Shown in pieces: positions 47,673 to 56,831 of a stretch of 64,000 bases of DNA; the first letter of the stretch is position 1; the number at the start of each line of letters is the position of its first letter. This stretch comes from Vibrio gangliei (lineage in GTDB: Bacteria; Pseudomonadota; Gammaproteobacteria; Enterobacterales; Vibrionaceae), in NCBI RefSeq assembly GCF_026001925.1, contig NZ_AP021869.1, forward strand, positions 744,001 through 808,000, written 5' to 3'. A program made the translations under genes and the position numbers. The notes under the pieces were generated by a model. It ran no database searches. It was not told where the DNA came from and saw only the letters and a program-made list of their open reading frames with translations.

Positions 47673-48746
47673 TTATTGCCCAGATTTGGTTTGTTGTTGT
47701 AAGGCATATAACGCATTCGCCAGTTCCGGGCTTGGTGTATGGCTAAGCAAGGGTAAAAAGGTAAAGCGTAAGTCTGGGATCATCACCAAATCCGCAAACA
47801 GTTGATTGAATAGGTTTTGATTCTTCGTTTGTGCTAAACGTAGCAAGAATTTGCCCGCTCTGGCTTCGGTATTTAATTGCGCCCAACAACGACCTGCAAT
47901 GGCAATTAACACTTCGGTATGGCTTAATTCTGGTTTGGCTAAAATCGTTTCAAGCACGGGTTCTAGGTAGTCAGAGTGAGCGCCAGATAACGCACGTACA
48001 TAGGCTGAAATTAAGAATAAATCAGGCTGTGATAGTTGGCATTCTTGTTTTGTCAGTTCCGCTAAGCGCTCGGCTAGTTTATCAGTCAATGTGACATGCT
48101 CTAATGCACCAAGCAAAGCATAAAGCGCAGGTTGTGCATTTGGCTCGGCGGCCATATTGGTTAACGCTTTGCGAATTAACACCCCATTTTGTTCACTGTT
48201 GAGGCGACTACAAATATCGGTAATGCCTTGTAGCCCAACGGTTTGCCAATGACTCCAACCTAAGTCGCCACTAAAATAGTGTTGAGCATGTTCATAATAT
48301 TGGCTGGTGGGTAAACCTAAATCGGCACGGATCAAGCTATGAAACACCGCCATCTTGTCGTCATTAGGTTTAAACGTATAAGGATTATTAGCAAGGTGTT
48401 GTTGTTGCTCTTCGGTGAGCTCTTGGCTAAGAAGCGCACCGCTTGATTTGACGGAAAATGCCTCAGTGACATATTTTAAGAAATTACCGATATCGGTTTG
48501 ATTGAGCAAACCACGCTCATCTAGGGGGAATTTTAAGAACCAAATCCAAGGTTGATGTTTATCATTCCAATAAGCCACCGCTAAATTGGCATGACGCTGT
48601 AATGGATAAGGATAAGGTTTTTGCCCCATTTCTACTTGTTTAAATTCTTTATTATCGATGGCTTGAATGCGACGCCCTAAGTCGAAAATTTTAAACTGGC
48701 ACTGACTTTGTTCTAATAGTTGGCTTAGGTTATGGATGGCATTCAT
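47673..48746 (-). CDS. DUF3549 family protein
   Basis: A 357-residue cytoplasmic protein beginning MNAIHNLSQLLEQSQCQFKI, the usual start of DUF3549. An upstream frame extension to 48983 would overlap yqcC and is rejected. The C-terminal half is helical with leucine-rich repeats. Function unknown. Conserved next to DUF3301 in Vibrionaceae. Confidence 0.85.
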   Translation of the reverse strand: MNAIHNLSQLLEQSQCQFKIFDLGRRIQAIDNKEFKQVEMGQKPYPYPLQRHANLAVAYWNDKHQPWIWFLKFPLDERGLLNQTDIGNFLKYVTEAFSVKSSGALLSQELTEEQQQHLANNPYTFKPNDDKMAVFHSLIRADLGLPTSQYYEHAQHYFSGDLGWSHWQTVGLQGITDICSRLNSEQNGVLIRKALTNMAAEPNAQPALYALLGALEHVTLTDKLAERLAELTKQECQLSQPDLFLISAYVRALSGAHSDYLEPVLETILAKPELSHTEVLIAIAGRCWAQLNTEARAGKFLLRLAQTKNQNLFNQLFADLVMIPDLRFTFLPLLSHTPSPELANALYALQQQTKSGQ

Positions 48747-48859
48747 AAAAATTCCGCACGATGTTAAGCAAGTAAATAAAAGACAATCATAAATTAGATC
48801 GTCGAGATTAGGTATGAAATGGTATCTTATGCCGAAAATATCAAGGGAGACATCATAAA

Positions 48860-49174
48860 ATGAGCGAATACACTGAGTTATTGGATGTGATTGAACAACT
48901 TGAAGATCAATTAATTCAACTCGATTTATGGGAATCCCAAGCGCCATCTGAGCAAGCTTTAAATAGCGCTCAACCGTTTGCATTGGATGAACTCAAACCG
49001 ACTCAATGGTTGCAGTGGATTTTTATTCCTAAAATGCGTGAATTGATTGATTCTGAGTCAGAAGTCCCTATTGGTTTTGAAATTAGTCCGTATTTTGAGC
49101 AATCGATGGGCGGCGATCCACACCTTGATAATTTTCTTCCTATTTTGCAGCAGTTAGACGAAACCGTACGATGA
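48860..49174 (+). CDS. yqcC: YqcC family protein
   Basis: A 104-residue protein matching YqcC/DUF446: LDLWESQAPSEQAL, then PFALDELKPTQWLQWIFIPKM and LPILQQLDETVR. Function unknown. Its stop overlaps the truC start by 4 bp (ATGA), which matches the yqcC-truC order in E. coli and implies translational coupling. Confidence 0.92.
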   Translation: MSEYTELLDVIEQLEDQLIQLDLWESQAPSEQALNSAQPFALDELKPTQWLQWIFIPKMRELIDSESEVPIGFEISPYFEQSMGGDPHLDNFLPILQQLDETVR

Positions 49175-49977
49175 ATCCAGAACAATCTATTATTCCTGAA
49201 CAACTTAGCCTTGAAGAGTCAGGCGAGCGAATCGATGAAAGTCCCGCTATTGAATTAGAAATTATTTATCGTGATGACTATTTTGTCGCGGTCAATAAGC
49301 CCGCAGGCATGCTTGTCCATCGCTCTTGGCTTGACCGTCATGAGACGCAATTTGTGATGCAAACTTTGCGTGATCAGATTGGTCAGCATGTGTTTCCTTT
49401 GCATCGATTAGATAGACCAACATCGGGTGTCTTGTTGTTTGCTTTATCCAGTGAGATTGCCGCGAAAGCCGCCCCCATGTTTGCTGAGCACAGATTCGTC
49501 AAAACCTATCATGCGATAGTGCGTGGATGGATTGAAGAGGGCGCGCGATTAGATTATTCCTTGAAAAAAGAACACGATAAAATTGCTGATAAATTTGCTT
49601 CAAAGCCAGCGGAAGAGCAATCGGCAATAACGGACTACAAGCCACTTGCTAAAGTCGAAGTGCCACATTCCACAGGCCGTTTTCCGACTAGTCGTTTTTG
49701 TTTTGTTGAAATGCAGCCTTTGACTGGGCGAAAGCATCAATTACGCCGTCACATGGCGCACCTACGCCACCCGATTTTAGGCGATACCTCTCATGGTGAT
49801 GGCAAGCAAAACCGCTTATTTCGCGACGTGTATAAGGCACATCGTTTAATGCTGCATGCCAGTAAACTGGAGTTTGAGCATCCCTATACTCAAGAGCCAG
49901 TAGTGATTGAAGCTGGGGTTGATGAGGTGTGGTTAGCACTGGTTGAAGAGTTTGGTTGGAGTGGTTGTTTCGGGTAG
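49171..49977 (+). CDS. truC: tRNA pseudouridine-65 synthase TruC
   Basis: Isomerises uridine 65 of tRNA-Ile and tRNA-Asp. The 268 residues belong to the RluA-like pseudouridine synthases; HRLDRPTSG contains the catalytic Asp81, and LTGRKHQLRRHMAHL is present near residue 187. The flavodoxin gene yqcA that follows in E. coli is absent; a 510-bp repeat-rich spacer follows instead. Confidence 0.94.
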   Translation: MNPEQSIIPEQLSLEESGERIDESPAIELEIIYRDDYFVAVNKPAGMLVHRSWLDRHETQFVMQTLRDQIGQHVFPLHRLDRPTSGVLLFALSSEIAAKAAPMFAEHRFVKTYHAIVRGWIEEGARLDYSLKKEHDKIADKFASKPAEEQSAITDYKPLAKVEVPHSTGRFPTSRFCFVEMQPLTGRKHQLRRHMAHLRHPILGDTSHGDGKQNRLFRDVYKAHRLMLHASKLEFEHPYTQEPVVIEAGVDEVWLALVEEFGWSGCFG

Positions 49978-49980
49978 CGT

Positions 49981-50110
49981 GTTGTGAATAGAAAAGAAGT
50001 GTCGGAACTCGGAATCTCGGGCGTTTCACTTCTCGTTGCTCGGAAGATACGGAGACGAGTTACGGGGACGCGGTGTTCGGGAGCCGAACAGCAGTTTCGT
50101 GATTTGAATC
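49981..50110. repeat. CGAG-heptad element F, degenerate left part
   Basis: Just after truC: GTCGGAACTCGGAATCTCGG, TTCACTTCTCG, GACGAGTTACGGGGACGC and GGAGCCGAACAGCAGTTTCG segments, which resemble parts of elements A and B. Heavily diverged. Confidence 0.5.
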
Positions 50111-50176
50111 TAGCCATTTCACTTTTTGTTTCTTAGTAAGAACGACCTGAGCTTTTATGTGCTGTAATTTAAAGTC

Positions 50177-50291
50177 GTCATCCTGAAAAGCGACGTAGGA
50201 GCGCAGTTCAGGATCTCCGACAGTAATTGAAATATCAAAAGGTTGTAGGAGATTCCGTATCTTCTTCGCTTAGGCTCATGTACGGAATGAC
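50177..50291. repeat. composite palindromic repeat with GTCATYC ends
   Basis: GTCATCCTGAA...TTCAGGATCTCC (50177-50217) is followed, in inverted orientation, by GGAGATTCCGTA...TACGGAATGAC (50248-50291). Each half can fold as a hairpin, and the outer ends GTCATCC/GGAATGAC are inverted. It resembles GTCATTCC-type intergenic repeats seen in many proteobacteria. Confidence 0.65.
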
Positions 50292-50367
50292 TCATTCAAG
50301 TTAAGGGATGCGGCGCTTGTGAGCCGAAAAGAATACTTGACACCTATATAGTCAACTGGACAATCTT

Positions 50368-50486
50368 CTCGGCTCTCGGCTCTCGGCTCTCGGCTCTCGG
50401 CTCTCGGCTCTCGGCTCTCGGCTCTCGGCTCTCGGCTCTCGGCTCTCGGCTCTCGGCTCTCGGCTCTCGGCTCTCGGCTCTCGGCT
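50368..50486. repeat. CGAGAGC heptamer array, 17 perfect copies
   Basis: CTCGGCT on + (CGAGAGC in register on -) is repeated 17 times without a mismatch, 119 bp. The array ends 1 bp before the complement of the TAA stop codon of the DUF3461 gene on the minus strand. Confidence 0.97.
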
Positions 50487-50487
50487 G

Positions 50488-50871
50488 TTATTTCAGCTTC
50501 TCTAAATCTGCTTCAATTTCCGCAATTTTCCCCACGACCACTTTTTCTAAGTGACGCAAATCAGTCAAAATCTTATGTTTGACATCGTCGCTAGACAATT
50601 CTTGTGGTTTGGTGATTTGGTTCAATTCAGTCATGATTTGAGTCAGGCTTGGACTGATCTCGGTCGTTTCTTTGTATTGACCTGATTGATTGTGTACGCG
50701 AACATTTTTGCGCTGGCGTGGGAATTTGAATTTCAAGCTTTTGGCAAATAACTCGCCTTTTTGCTTGTGGAAATAAATCTTAAGTACATCGACTTGAGCT
50801 TCTTGGCGCAAGCTGTAACGAGAAATAAGGGATGTATCTGGAATACCGAGTTGCTTTAAGTTTGGATGCAT
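50488..50871 (-). CDS. DUF3461 family protein (YaeH-like)
   Basis: A 127-residue cytoplasmic protein closely matching E. coli Yae[22 protein letters not shown], the [17 protein letters not shown] segment and the [11 protein letters not shown] ending. Function unknown. It lies downstream of glnD, as in E. coli. Its stop codon touches the heptamer array. Confidence 0.93.
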   Translation of the reverse strand: MHPNLKQLGIPDTSLISRYSLRQEAQVDVLKIYFHKQKGELFAKSLKFKFPRQRKNVRVHNQSGQYKETTEISPSLTQIMTELNQITKPQELSSDDVKHKILTDLRHLEKVVVGKIAEIEADLEKLK

Positions 50872-50991
50872 AGATGATTGACCTCTAATTAAAACAAAAT
50901 TGAAACCGTTATCGCTTTCGTACTTTGAAGATGCCCCTTCAAGGTTGGGGCATCATCAGTATAACGGCTGTGTTCCCTTAAATTTGAAAGA

Positions 50992-53634
50992 TTAATGTGG
51001 GGACAGGGTTTTAATCGCTTCCACCAGTTCCACTTTTAAACTTTCTTCTACTTCCGGCTCTAAGCGTCCACCGGCTGGCGAAGTGAGAATGAATAAATCT
51101 TCTGCACGCTCACCGATAGTGGTGATCTTGGCTCCATGTAGATTCACACCGAGTTTAGCAAAAACTTGACCAATAGTCGCCAGCAGTCCTGGAGTATCCA
51201 GCGCCACTAGCTCCATTAGGCTGCGTTTTCCTGTTCGGGTTGGAATGAAATCAACACGCGTTTTAACATGGAAATGCTTGAGTTTATTGGGGACGCGGCG
51301 AGAGCGAGTGTTGGCGCTGATCTTGCCATTTAATACGTCGGTTAAATATTGCTTAATTTGGTCATGTCGCATGTCATCAATCGGGTCGCCGTTTTGATCG
51401 AGTACCATAAAGGTATCCAGTGCGTAGCCGTCCTTACTGGTCATGATTTGTGCGTCGTGAATACTTAGATTGCGGCGGTCCAATTCAGCGGCCATGGTCG
51501 CAAATAGGCTGGCCTTATCTTTGGCGTAGATAAACACTTCCGTTCCACCGCGAGTGGCGTTTTTACTGATGAGCACTAAAGGTTCATCGATAGAATGTTT
51601 GAGTAAGTGTTCGCTGTGCCAAGCAATTTGTTTTGGTGTATGACGCAAAAAATAATCGGCTTTAAAGCGTTGCCAAAGCACTTCGATTTCACGTGGGGTG
51701 AAGTTTTCTTTGCGCAGCATCGCCGAGGCCATGTGCTGGTTATGACGAATTTTATCTCGTAAATCGACCGGGTTTTCTAACCCTCTACGTAGCGCTCGTT
51801 GGGTTGAATAGAATAACTCGGCTAAGAGTGTGCGTTTCCAACTGTTCCAAAGTTCTGGGTTAGTGGCGCAAATGTCAGCAACGGTAAGGCAGACTAAGTT
51901 TTCTAAATATTCTTCATCACGAACTTTTTTGGCAAATTCAGTGATCACATCCGGATCATAAATATCACGACGTTGCGCAGTCACAGACATCAGTAGGTGG
52001 TTTTGCACTAGCCAAGAAACGAGCTTGGCTTCAGGCTTAGAAAGGCCGTGTTCAATGCAGAACTCATAGGCTTCAACGGCACCGATTTCAGAGTGATCGC
52101 CACCACGACCTTTACCGATATCGTGGAAAATTGCCGCTAGAATGAGTAGGTTTTTCTTTTGTAATTTAGGATAAATATCACAGCAAATTGGGTGTCTTTC
52201 GTGATTTTCCATATCGCTGAAAGAGTGGATGTGCTTCAACACACGCATGCTATGTTCATCAACCGTATACACGTGGAATAAGTCGAATTGCATTTGTCCG
52301 ACGATTTGGCTCCATTGCGGCAGATAAGCGGCAAGGACACCCAACTTATGCATCAAGCTGAAGGCCTTATGTAATGAGTTAGGGTGGCTCACCAGTGCCA
52401 TGAACTTTTCACGAGCCGCAGGGATGGTATGCAAAAAGCGATTTAAACGGCGGCGGGCGGTTCTCAATTGGCGTAATGTCGGAGGACTCACACCCTCAAT
52501 GGTTGAATCATTCGCGATGTGTAAAAACATATCTAAAATAGTTTCTGGACGAGCTTGGAAAAGGGCGGGCTTTCTAGCTTCAATTAACGGCCCGCGACGT
52601 TGAAAGTCGTCAGATAAAATGACCGCATCTGGCAGTTTGCCCTTATTGATGATGGCTTGGTCAAACAGTTTTAGCAGCATTTTGTTGAGTTCGGCGACAC
52701 GGCGTAGGGTTCGATAGAACTCTTTCATCATCATTTCGATAGCGCGATTGCCTTCACCGACAAAGCCTAAGTTTTCAGCCACTTTCGCTTGATGGTTAAA
52801 GGTGAGGCGATTGTCGTATCGCTTGAGTTCAATATGAAGAGCAAAACGCACTCGCCATAAGAAGTTCTGGCACTCTAATAACTCTCGATATTCTGCATCG
52901 GTTAAAAAGCCAGCGTAACTCATTTCACGTAAAGAGGTGGCTCCGAAGTGGCGACGGGCCACCCAGCTTAAAGTATGAATGTCACGTAGGCCACCAGGGC
53001 TAGATTTGATATCAGGTTCTAAGTTGTAAGTGGTGTCATGGTAACGTGCGTGACGCTCGCGCTGTTCTTCCAATTTCGCTTTATAGAACACTTCACTTGG
53101 CCAGAATTTCTTATTCGAAACCTGTTCGACCAGATCTTTATACGTGGATTCACAGCCGCATAAATAACGTGCTTCTTGTAAATTAGTGGCGACGGTTAAA
53201 TCCTCTTTCCCAACCTTAATACATTCTTTTAAGGTTCGAACACTGTGGCCGACCTCTAAACGCAAATCCCACAGCAAAGTAATAAATTCACTGATTTTCT
53301 TTTTAATGTCGTCGGAGATACTTTTTTGGGAAAGTATGAGAATATCAATATCAGAAAGAGGGTGAAGTTCAGAGCGACCATATCCGCCAACCGCAATTAA
53401 ACTGAGTGAAGCGACTTGGTTAAATCCAAAGAAATCCCACAAGCGTTGCAACATCGCATCCATGTAATCAGCACGCTCATAAACCAGTTCTTGCACGGGC
53501 TGCCGTTGCCGAAGAAATGTCTCTTTTTGATATTCTGAAAATTGTTCGAGTTCTTGCTTGAGTACCGTAGAAGAGATCTGTTGATCTTCAAGAGCGGTTG
53601 GAGATTGGTAAACCATGAGAGCGTTCCTTGCCAC
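50992..53634 (-). CDS. glnD: bifunctional uridylyltransferase/uridylyl-removing enzyme GlnD
   Basis: Nitrogen sensor that adds UMP to, or removes it from, PII protein according to glutamine. The 880 residues (E. coli 890) have the nucleotidyltransferase motif GGYGRSELHPLSDIDI with Asp95 and Asp97, an HD hydrolase domain (HDIGKGRGGDHSE), and two C-terminal ACT domains that sense glutamine. It lies downstream of map, separated by the CGAGTTT array. Confidence 0.97.
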   Translation of the reverse strand: MARNALMVYQSPTALEDQQISSTVLKQELEQFSEYQKETFLRQRQPVQELVYERADYMDAMLQRLWDFFGFNQVASLSLIAVGGYGRSELHPLSDIDILILSQKSISDDIKKKISEFITLLWDLRLEVGHSVRTLKECIKVGKEDLTVATNLQEARYLCGCESTYKDLVEQVSNKKFWPSEVFYKAKLEEQRERHARYHDTTYNLEPDIKSSPGGLRDIHTLSWVARRHFGATSLREMSYAGFLTDAEYRELLECQNFLWRVRFALHIELKRYDNRLTFNHQAKVAENLGFVGEGNRAIEMMMKEFYRTLRRVAELNKMLLKLFDQAIINKGKLPDAVILSDDFQRRGPLIEARKPALFQARPETILDMFLHIANDSTIEGVSPPTLRQLRTARRRLNRFLHTIPAAREKFMALVSHPNSLHKAFSLMHKLGVLAAYLPQWSQIVGQMQFDLFHVYTVDEHSMRVLKHIHSFSDMENHERHPICCDIYPKLQKKNLLILAAIFHDIGKGRGGDHSEIGAVEAYEFCIEHGLSKPEAKLVSWLVQNHLLMSVTAQRRDIYDPDVITEFAKKVRDEEYLENLVCLTVADICATNPELWNSWKRTLLAELFYSTQRALRRGLENPVDLRDKIRHNQHMASAMLRKENFTPREIEVLWQRFKADYFLRHTPKQIAWHSEHLLKHSIDEPLVLISKNATRGGTEVFIYAKDKASLFATMAAELDRRNLSIHDAQIMTSKDGYALDTFMVLDQNGDPIDDMRHDQIKQYLTDVLNGKISANTRSRRVPNKLKHFHVKTRVDFIPTRTGKRSLMELVALDTPGLLATIGQVFAKLGVNLHGAKITTIGERAEDLFILTSPAGGRLEPEVEESLKVELVEAIKTLSPH

Positions 53635-53720
53635 AAATTTAACTCTCTTGATAGTACCTTTTCATGTTAATAAAACCAATAAAAAGCCTTTATCTGTGTG
53701 GAGGTAAAGGCTTAATTTTT

Positions 53721-53790
53721 CGAGTTTCGAGTTTCGAGTTTCGAGTTTCGAGTTTCGAGTTTCGAGTTTCGAGTTTCGAGTTTCGAGTTT
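53721..53790. repeat. CGAGTTT heptamer array G, 10 copies
   Basis: Ten uninterrupted CGAGTTT units. The last two bases form part of the complement of the map stop codon (53789-53791). It lies in the map-glnD spacer. Confidence 0.97.
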
Positions 53791-54667
53791 AGCTATTGTT
53801 CATTAAACGAGGGATGGTTTCTTCTGAACGAAGGGTTAATACTTCACAGCCATTCTTGGTGACCAACACAGTGTGTTCGTATTGCGCTGAATTTTTACCA
53901 TCACCAGTGTACACCGTCCAATCGTCTTCAGCATCGACCGTGACGCCAAATTTACCCACATTAATCATCGGCTCAATCGTGAAAATCATGCCTTCTTTCA
54001 TCACTCGACGATCGGTGTTTTTGTAGTGAACCACTTGTGGCTCTGAATGGAATTCATCACTGATACCATGACCACAAAAATCACGCACAATAGAAAACTT
54101 ATTGCGTGGGTTCTTTTTGTTGTTGTCTTTGATGTATTTCTCAATCGCCGTACCGATATCACCAATGGTGTTTCCTGGTTTGACTTTACGCATGCCCACA
54201 TAAAGCGCTTCTTGTGTCACCATGCATAAACGCTTATCAGCAGGGGCGACATCACCCACAAGGAACATCTTAGAGGTGTCACCGTAGTAACCTTCTGGGC
54301 GCTCGCTTAAATCGGCATTCGGATCATTAGGAATGATCACAGTAATGTCTAGGTTGACGATGTCGCCATTTTTAAGCACGGCAGGCTTCACTTGGCCATT
54401 GCTGCCAATTTCATCTTGGCTTGCAGGGATACCGTGGCACACGATGTGGTTGATCGAGGTACAGATTGATTTTGGGTAACCGTGGTAATTCAAAGGTGCG
54501 GAATATGCGCCTTTTTCTAACGCATAATCATGGCAAATTTGATTCAGCTCTTCGGTGGTGACACCCTCTTTGATATAGGGTTCAATCATTTCCAATACTT
54601 CGGATGCCAGTTTGCAGGCAACACGCATTTTTTCAATTTCTTCAGAGGTGTTAATTTTGATCGACAT
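53789..54667 (-). CDS. map: methionine aminopeptidase type I
   Basis: Removes the initiator methionine from nascent proteins. The 292 residues contain the pita-bread metal ligands in NLDITV, YYGDTSKMF, the HGISDEFHSEP region, TIEPMIN and QYEHTVLV. The frame extends upstream to 54886, but the ATG at 54667 (MSIKINTSEEIEKMR) fits the family start. Divergent from rpsB. The stop codon overlaps a heptamer array. Confidence 0.95.
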   Translation of the reverse strand: MSIKINTSEEIEKMRVACKLASEVLEMIEPYIKEGVTTEELNQICHDYALEKGAYSAPLNYHGYPKSICTSINHIVCHGIPASQDEIGSNGQVKPAVLKNGDIVNLDITVIIPNDPNADLSERPEGYYGDTSKMFLVGDVAPADKRLCMVTQEALYVGMRKVKPGNTIGDIGTAIEKYIKDNNKKNPRNKFSIVRDFCGHGISDEFHSEPQVVHYKNTDRRVMKEGMIFTIEPMINVGKFGVTVDAEDDWTVYTGDGKNSAQYEHTVLVTKNGCEVLTLRSEETIPRLMNNS

Positions 54668-54859
54668 AATTTGTATCCGTTTTTTTATTACGTCTAGTGT
54701 ATTAACAGTGAGTCTTAATCGCAATTGAAATCCGGTTTTCATCATCATTAATCGGCTTTTCAGTAGGATTAATTGTGTTTTTTCAATAATAGGCAGGAAA
54801 AATAGTCGAAAATCTCGTGGTAAAAAACGTGGTTTTTCTGGTGTTTTGACTGGCTTTTG

Positions 54860-54868
54860 TGGTATAAA
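54860..54868 (+). promoter_or_regulatory. candidate rpsB promoter, extended -10
   Basis: TGGTATAAA is an extended -10 element, with a TTGACT too close (11 bp) to be the -35. It is about 190 bp upstream of rpsB, placing the conserved leader in the transcript. Confidence 0.4.
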
Positions 54869-54939
54869 GCGCACCGAAATTCGCAACTACTCTCTTCTTA
54901 TTTCGACGAAGTAGTGTGGCTTTCATATACTTATTTCTT

Positions 54940-55053
54940 AAATCACACACATTCCGACACGTGATCCGGGGTGCTCAAACGTAAGGTTTTCTTAGGTGTT
55001 GAGTCGGCATCATGGGGGATGTGGAGGCCTAACCCCATATAGAGGATTATATA
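54940..55053 (+). promoter_or_regulatory. rpsB mRNA leader (S2 autoregulatory type)
   Basis: The sequence from ACTTATTTCTTAAATC through CACGTGATCCGGGGTGCTC, CGTAAGG, TTAGGTGTTGAGTCGG and GGATGTGGAGGCCTAACCCC closely follows the conserved gamma-proteobacterial rpsB leader, in which S2 represses its own operon. GTGAGG-like pairings form stems around the GGGGT/ACCCC parts. Confidence 0.75.
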
Positions 55054-55782
55054 ATGGCAACTGTATCAATGCGCGATATGCTTAAAGCTGGTGTTCACTT
55101 TGGTCACCAAACTCGTTACTGGAACCCAAAAATGAAGCCATTCATCTTTGGCGCTCGTAACAAAGTTCATATCATCAACTTAGAAAAAACAGTTCCTATG
55201 TTCAACGAAGCACTAGCTGAGCTAGGCAAAATCGGTGAGCGTAAAGGTAAAGTACTATTCGTAGGTACTAAGCGTGCAGCTTCTGAATCAGTTAAAGAAG
55301 CTGCAATCAACAGCAACCAGTACTACGTAAACAACCGCTGGTTAGGCGGTATGTTGACTAACTACAAAACAGTTCGTCAATCTATCAAGCGTCTAAAAGA
55401 TTTCGAAGTTCAAGCTCAAGATGGCACTTTTGAAAAACTAACTAAGAAAGAAGCTCTAATGCGTACTCGTGAAATGGAGAAGCTAGAGAAATCTCTTGGT
55501 GGTATCAAAAACATGGGTGGCCTACCTGACGCACTATTCGTAATCGACGCTGATCACGAGCACATTGCTGTTAAAGAAGCGAACAACCTAGGTATCCCAG
55601 TATTTGCTGTTGTTGATACAAACTCTGACCCAGATGGCGTAGATTTCGTTATCCCTGGTAACGACGATGCAATCCGTGCGGTACAATTATACCTAAACGC
55701 TGCAGCACAAGCTGTAACTGAAGGTCGTAACAAAGACGTAGCTGAAGTTGCTGATAAAGACGGTTTCGTAGAAGAAGCTTAA
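55054..55782 (+). CDS. rpsB: 30S ribosomal protein S2
   Basis: Component of the small ribosomal subunit. The 242 residues start [27 protein letters not shown]-like, and contain [12 protein letters not shown] and [19 protein letters not shown], all S2 signatures. Codon use is strongly biased (CTA, GGT, CGT), as expected for high expression. Co-transcribed with tsf through an attenuator. Confidence 0.98.
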   Translation: MATVSMRDMLKAGVHFGHQTRYWNPKMKPFIFGARNKVHIINLEKTVPMFNEALAELGKIGERKGKVLFVGTKRAASESVKEAAINSNQYYVNNRWLGGMLTNYKTVRQSIKRLKDFEVQAQDGTFEKLTKKEALMRTREMEKLEKSLGGIKNMGGLPDALFVIDADHEHIAVKEANNLGIPVFAVVDTNSDPDGVDFVIPGNDDAIRAVQLYLNAAAQAVTEGRNKDVAEVADKDGFVEEA

Positions 55783-55852
55783 TATCGACACTCCTTGTCA
55801 CTTAGTCTTGCTGTCATCATAGAGTAGTGAGGCTGAGTTATCGTTACTATAA

Positions 55853-55898
55853 TAGGGGTCAAGCTTTTATTTTAAATTGAAGCCGACCCCTGTTTTTT
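55853..55898 (+). terminator. partial terminator in the rpsB-tsf spacer
   Basis: AGGGGTC (55854-55860) and GACCCCT (55885-55891) enclose an AT-rich loop with its own AGCTT/AAGC pairing, followed by GTTTTTT. It probably attenuates rpsB-tsf read-through so that the two proteins are made in different amounts. Confidence 0.78.
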
Positions 55899-55928
55899 AC
55901 CCTATTGGAATCAACCGAGGACTAAACA

Positions 55929-56771
55929 ATGGCTGTAACTGCTGCCCTAGTTAAAGAACTGCGCGAGCGTACTGGCGCGGGTATGATGGAATGTAAAAAA
56001 GCGCTTGTTGAAGCAAACGCTGACATCGAACTAGCAATTGAAAACATGCGTAAATCTGGTGCTGCTAAAGCTGCTAAAAAAGCAGGTAACGTAGCGGCTG
56101 AAGGCGCAATCATCATCAAAGAAGAAAACGGTGTTGCTGTTCTTCTTGAAGTTAACTGCCAAACTGACTTCGTTGCTAAAGACTCTAACTTCACTGCATT
56201 TGCTAACGAAGTTGCGGCTGCAGCTCTAGCATCTAAAGTATCTGTTGAAGAACTACAAGCTCAGTTTGAAGAAACTCGTGTAGCTCTAGTTGCTAAAATT
56301 GGTGAAAACATCAACATCCGTCGCGTTCAATACGTTGAAGGTGCTGCAATCGCTTCTTACCGTCACGGTGAGAAAATCGGTGTAGTTGTAGCGGGTGAAG
56401 GCGATGCTGAAACTCTAAAACACGTTGCAATGCACGTTGCAGCTTCTCGTCCAGAATACGTAACTCCAGCTGACGTACCAGCTGACGTTGTTGCTAAAGA
56501 GCGTGAAGTTCAAGTTGAAATCGCAATGAACGAAGGCAAGCCTAAAGAAATCGCTGAAAAAATGGTTGAAGGTCGCATGAAGAAATTCACTGGCGAAGTA
56601 TCTTTAACTGGTCAAGCGTTCATCATGGAACCTAAGAAATCTGTAGGTGAAATGCTGAAAGAAAAAGGCGCTTCTGTTTCTTCATTCGTTCGCCTAGAAG
56701 TAGGTGAAGGTATCGAGAAGAAAGAAGAAATGAGCTTCGCTGAAGAAGTTGCAGCAGCGCAAAAAGGTTAA
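55929..56771 (+). CDS. tsf: elongation factor Ts
   Basis: Exchanges GDP for GTP on EF-Tu. The 280 residues contain the N-terminal [16 protein letters not shown] signature, the TDFVAKD motif that contacts EF-Tu, and the coiled-coil C-terminal part. Codon bias is strong. A terminator follows at 56794. Confidence 0.98.
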   Translation: MAVTAALVKELRERTGAGMMECKKALVEANADIELAIENMRKSGAAKAAKKAGNVAAEGAIIIKEENGVAVLLEVNCQTDFVAKDSNFTAFANEVAAAALASKVSVEELQAQFEETRVALVAKIGENINIRRVQYVEGAAIASYRHGEKIGVVVAGEGDAETLKHVAMHVAASRPEYVTPADVPADVVAKEREVQVEIAMNEGKPKEIAEKMVEGRMKKFTGEVSLTGQAFIMEPKKSVGEMLKEKGASVSSFVRLEVGEGIEKKEEMSFAEEVAAAQKG

Positions 56772-56793
56772 TCCTGATTGAGCTGTTAATCCT

Positions 56794-56823
56794 AAAAGAC
56801 CGTGGCACTGCTGCGGTCTTTTT
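56794..56823 (+). terminator. rho-independent terminator after tsf
   Basis: AAAAGACCG...CGGTCTTTTT with internal TGGCA/TGC pairing and a T-run. Confidence 0.85.
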
Positions 56824-56831
56824 GTGAATAA

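Noticed and set aside
54668-54886. N-terminal extension of Map
   Set aside because: The basic 73-residue extension has no family match; it lies in the map-rpsB promoter region.
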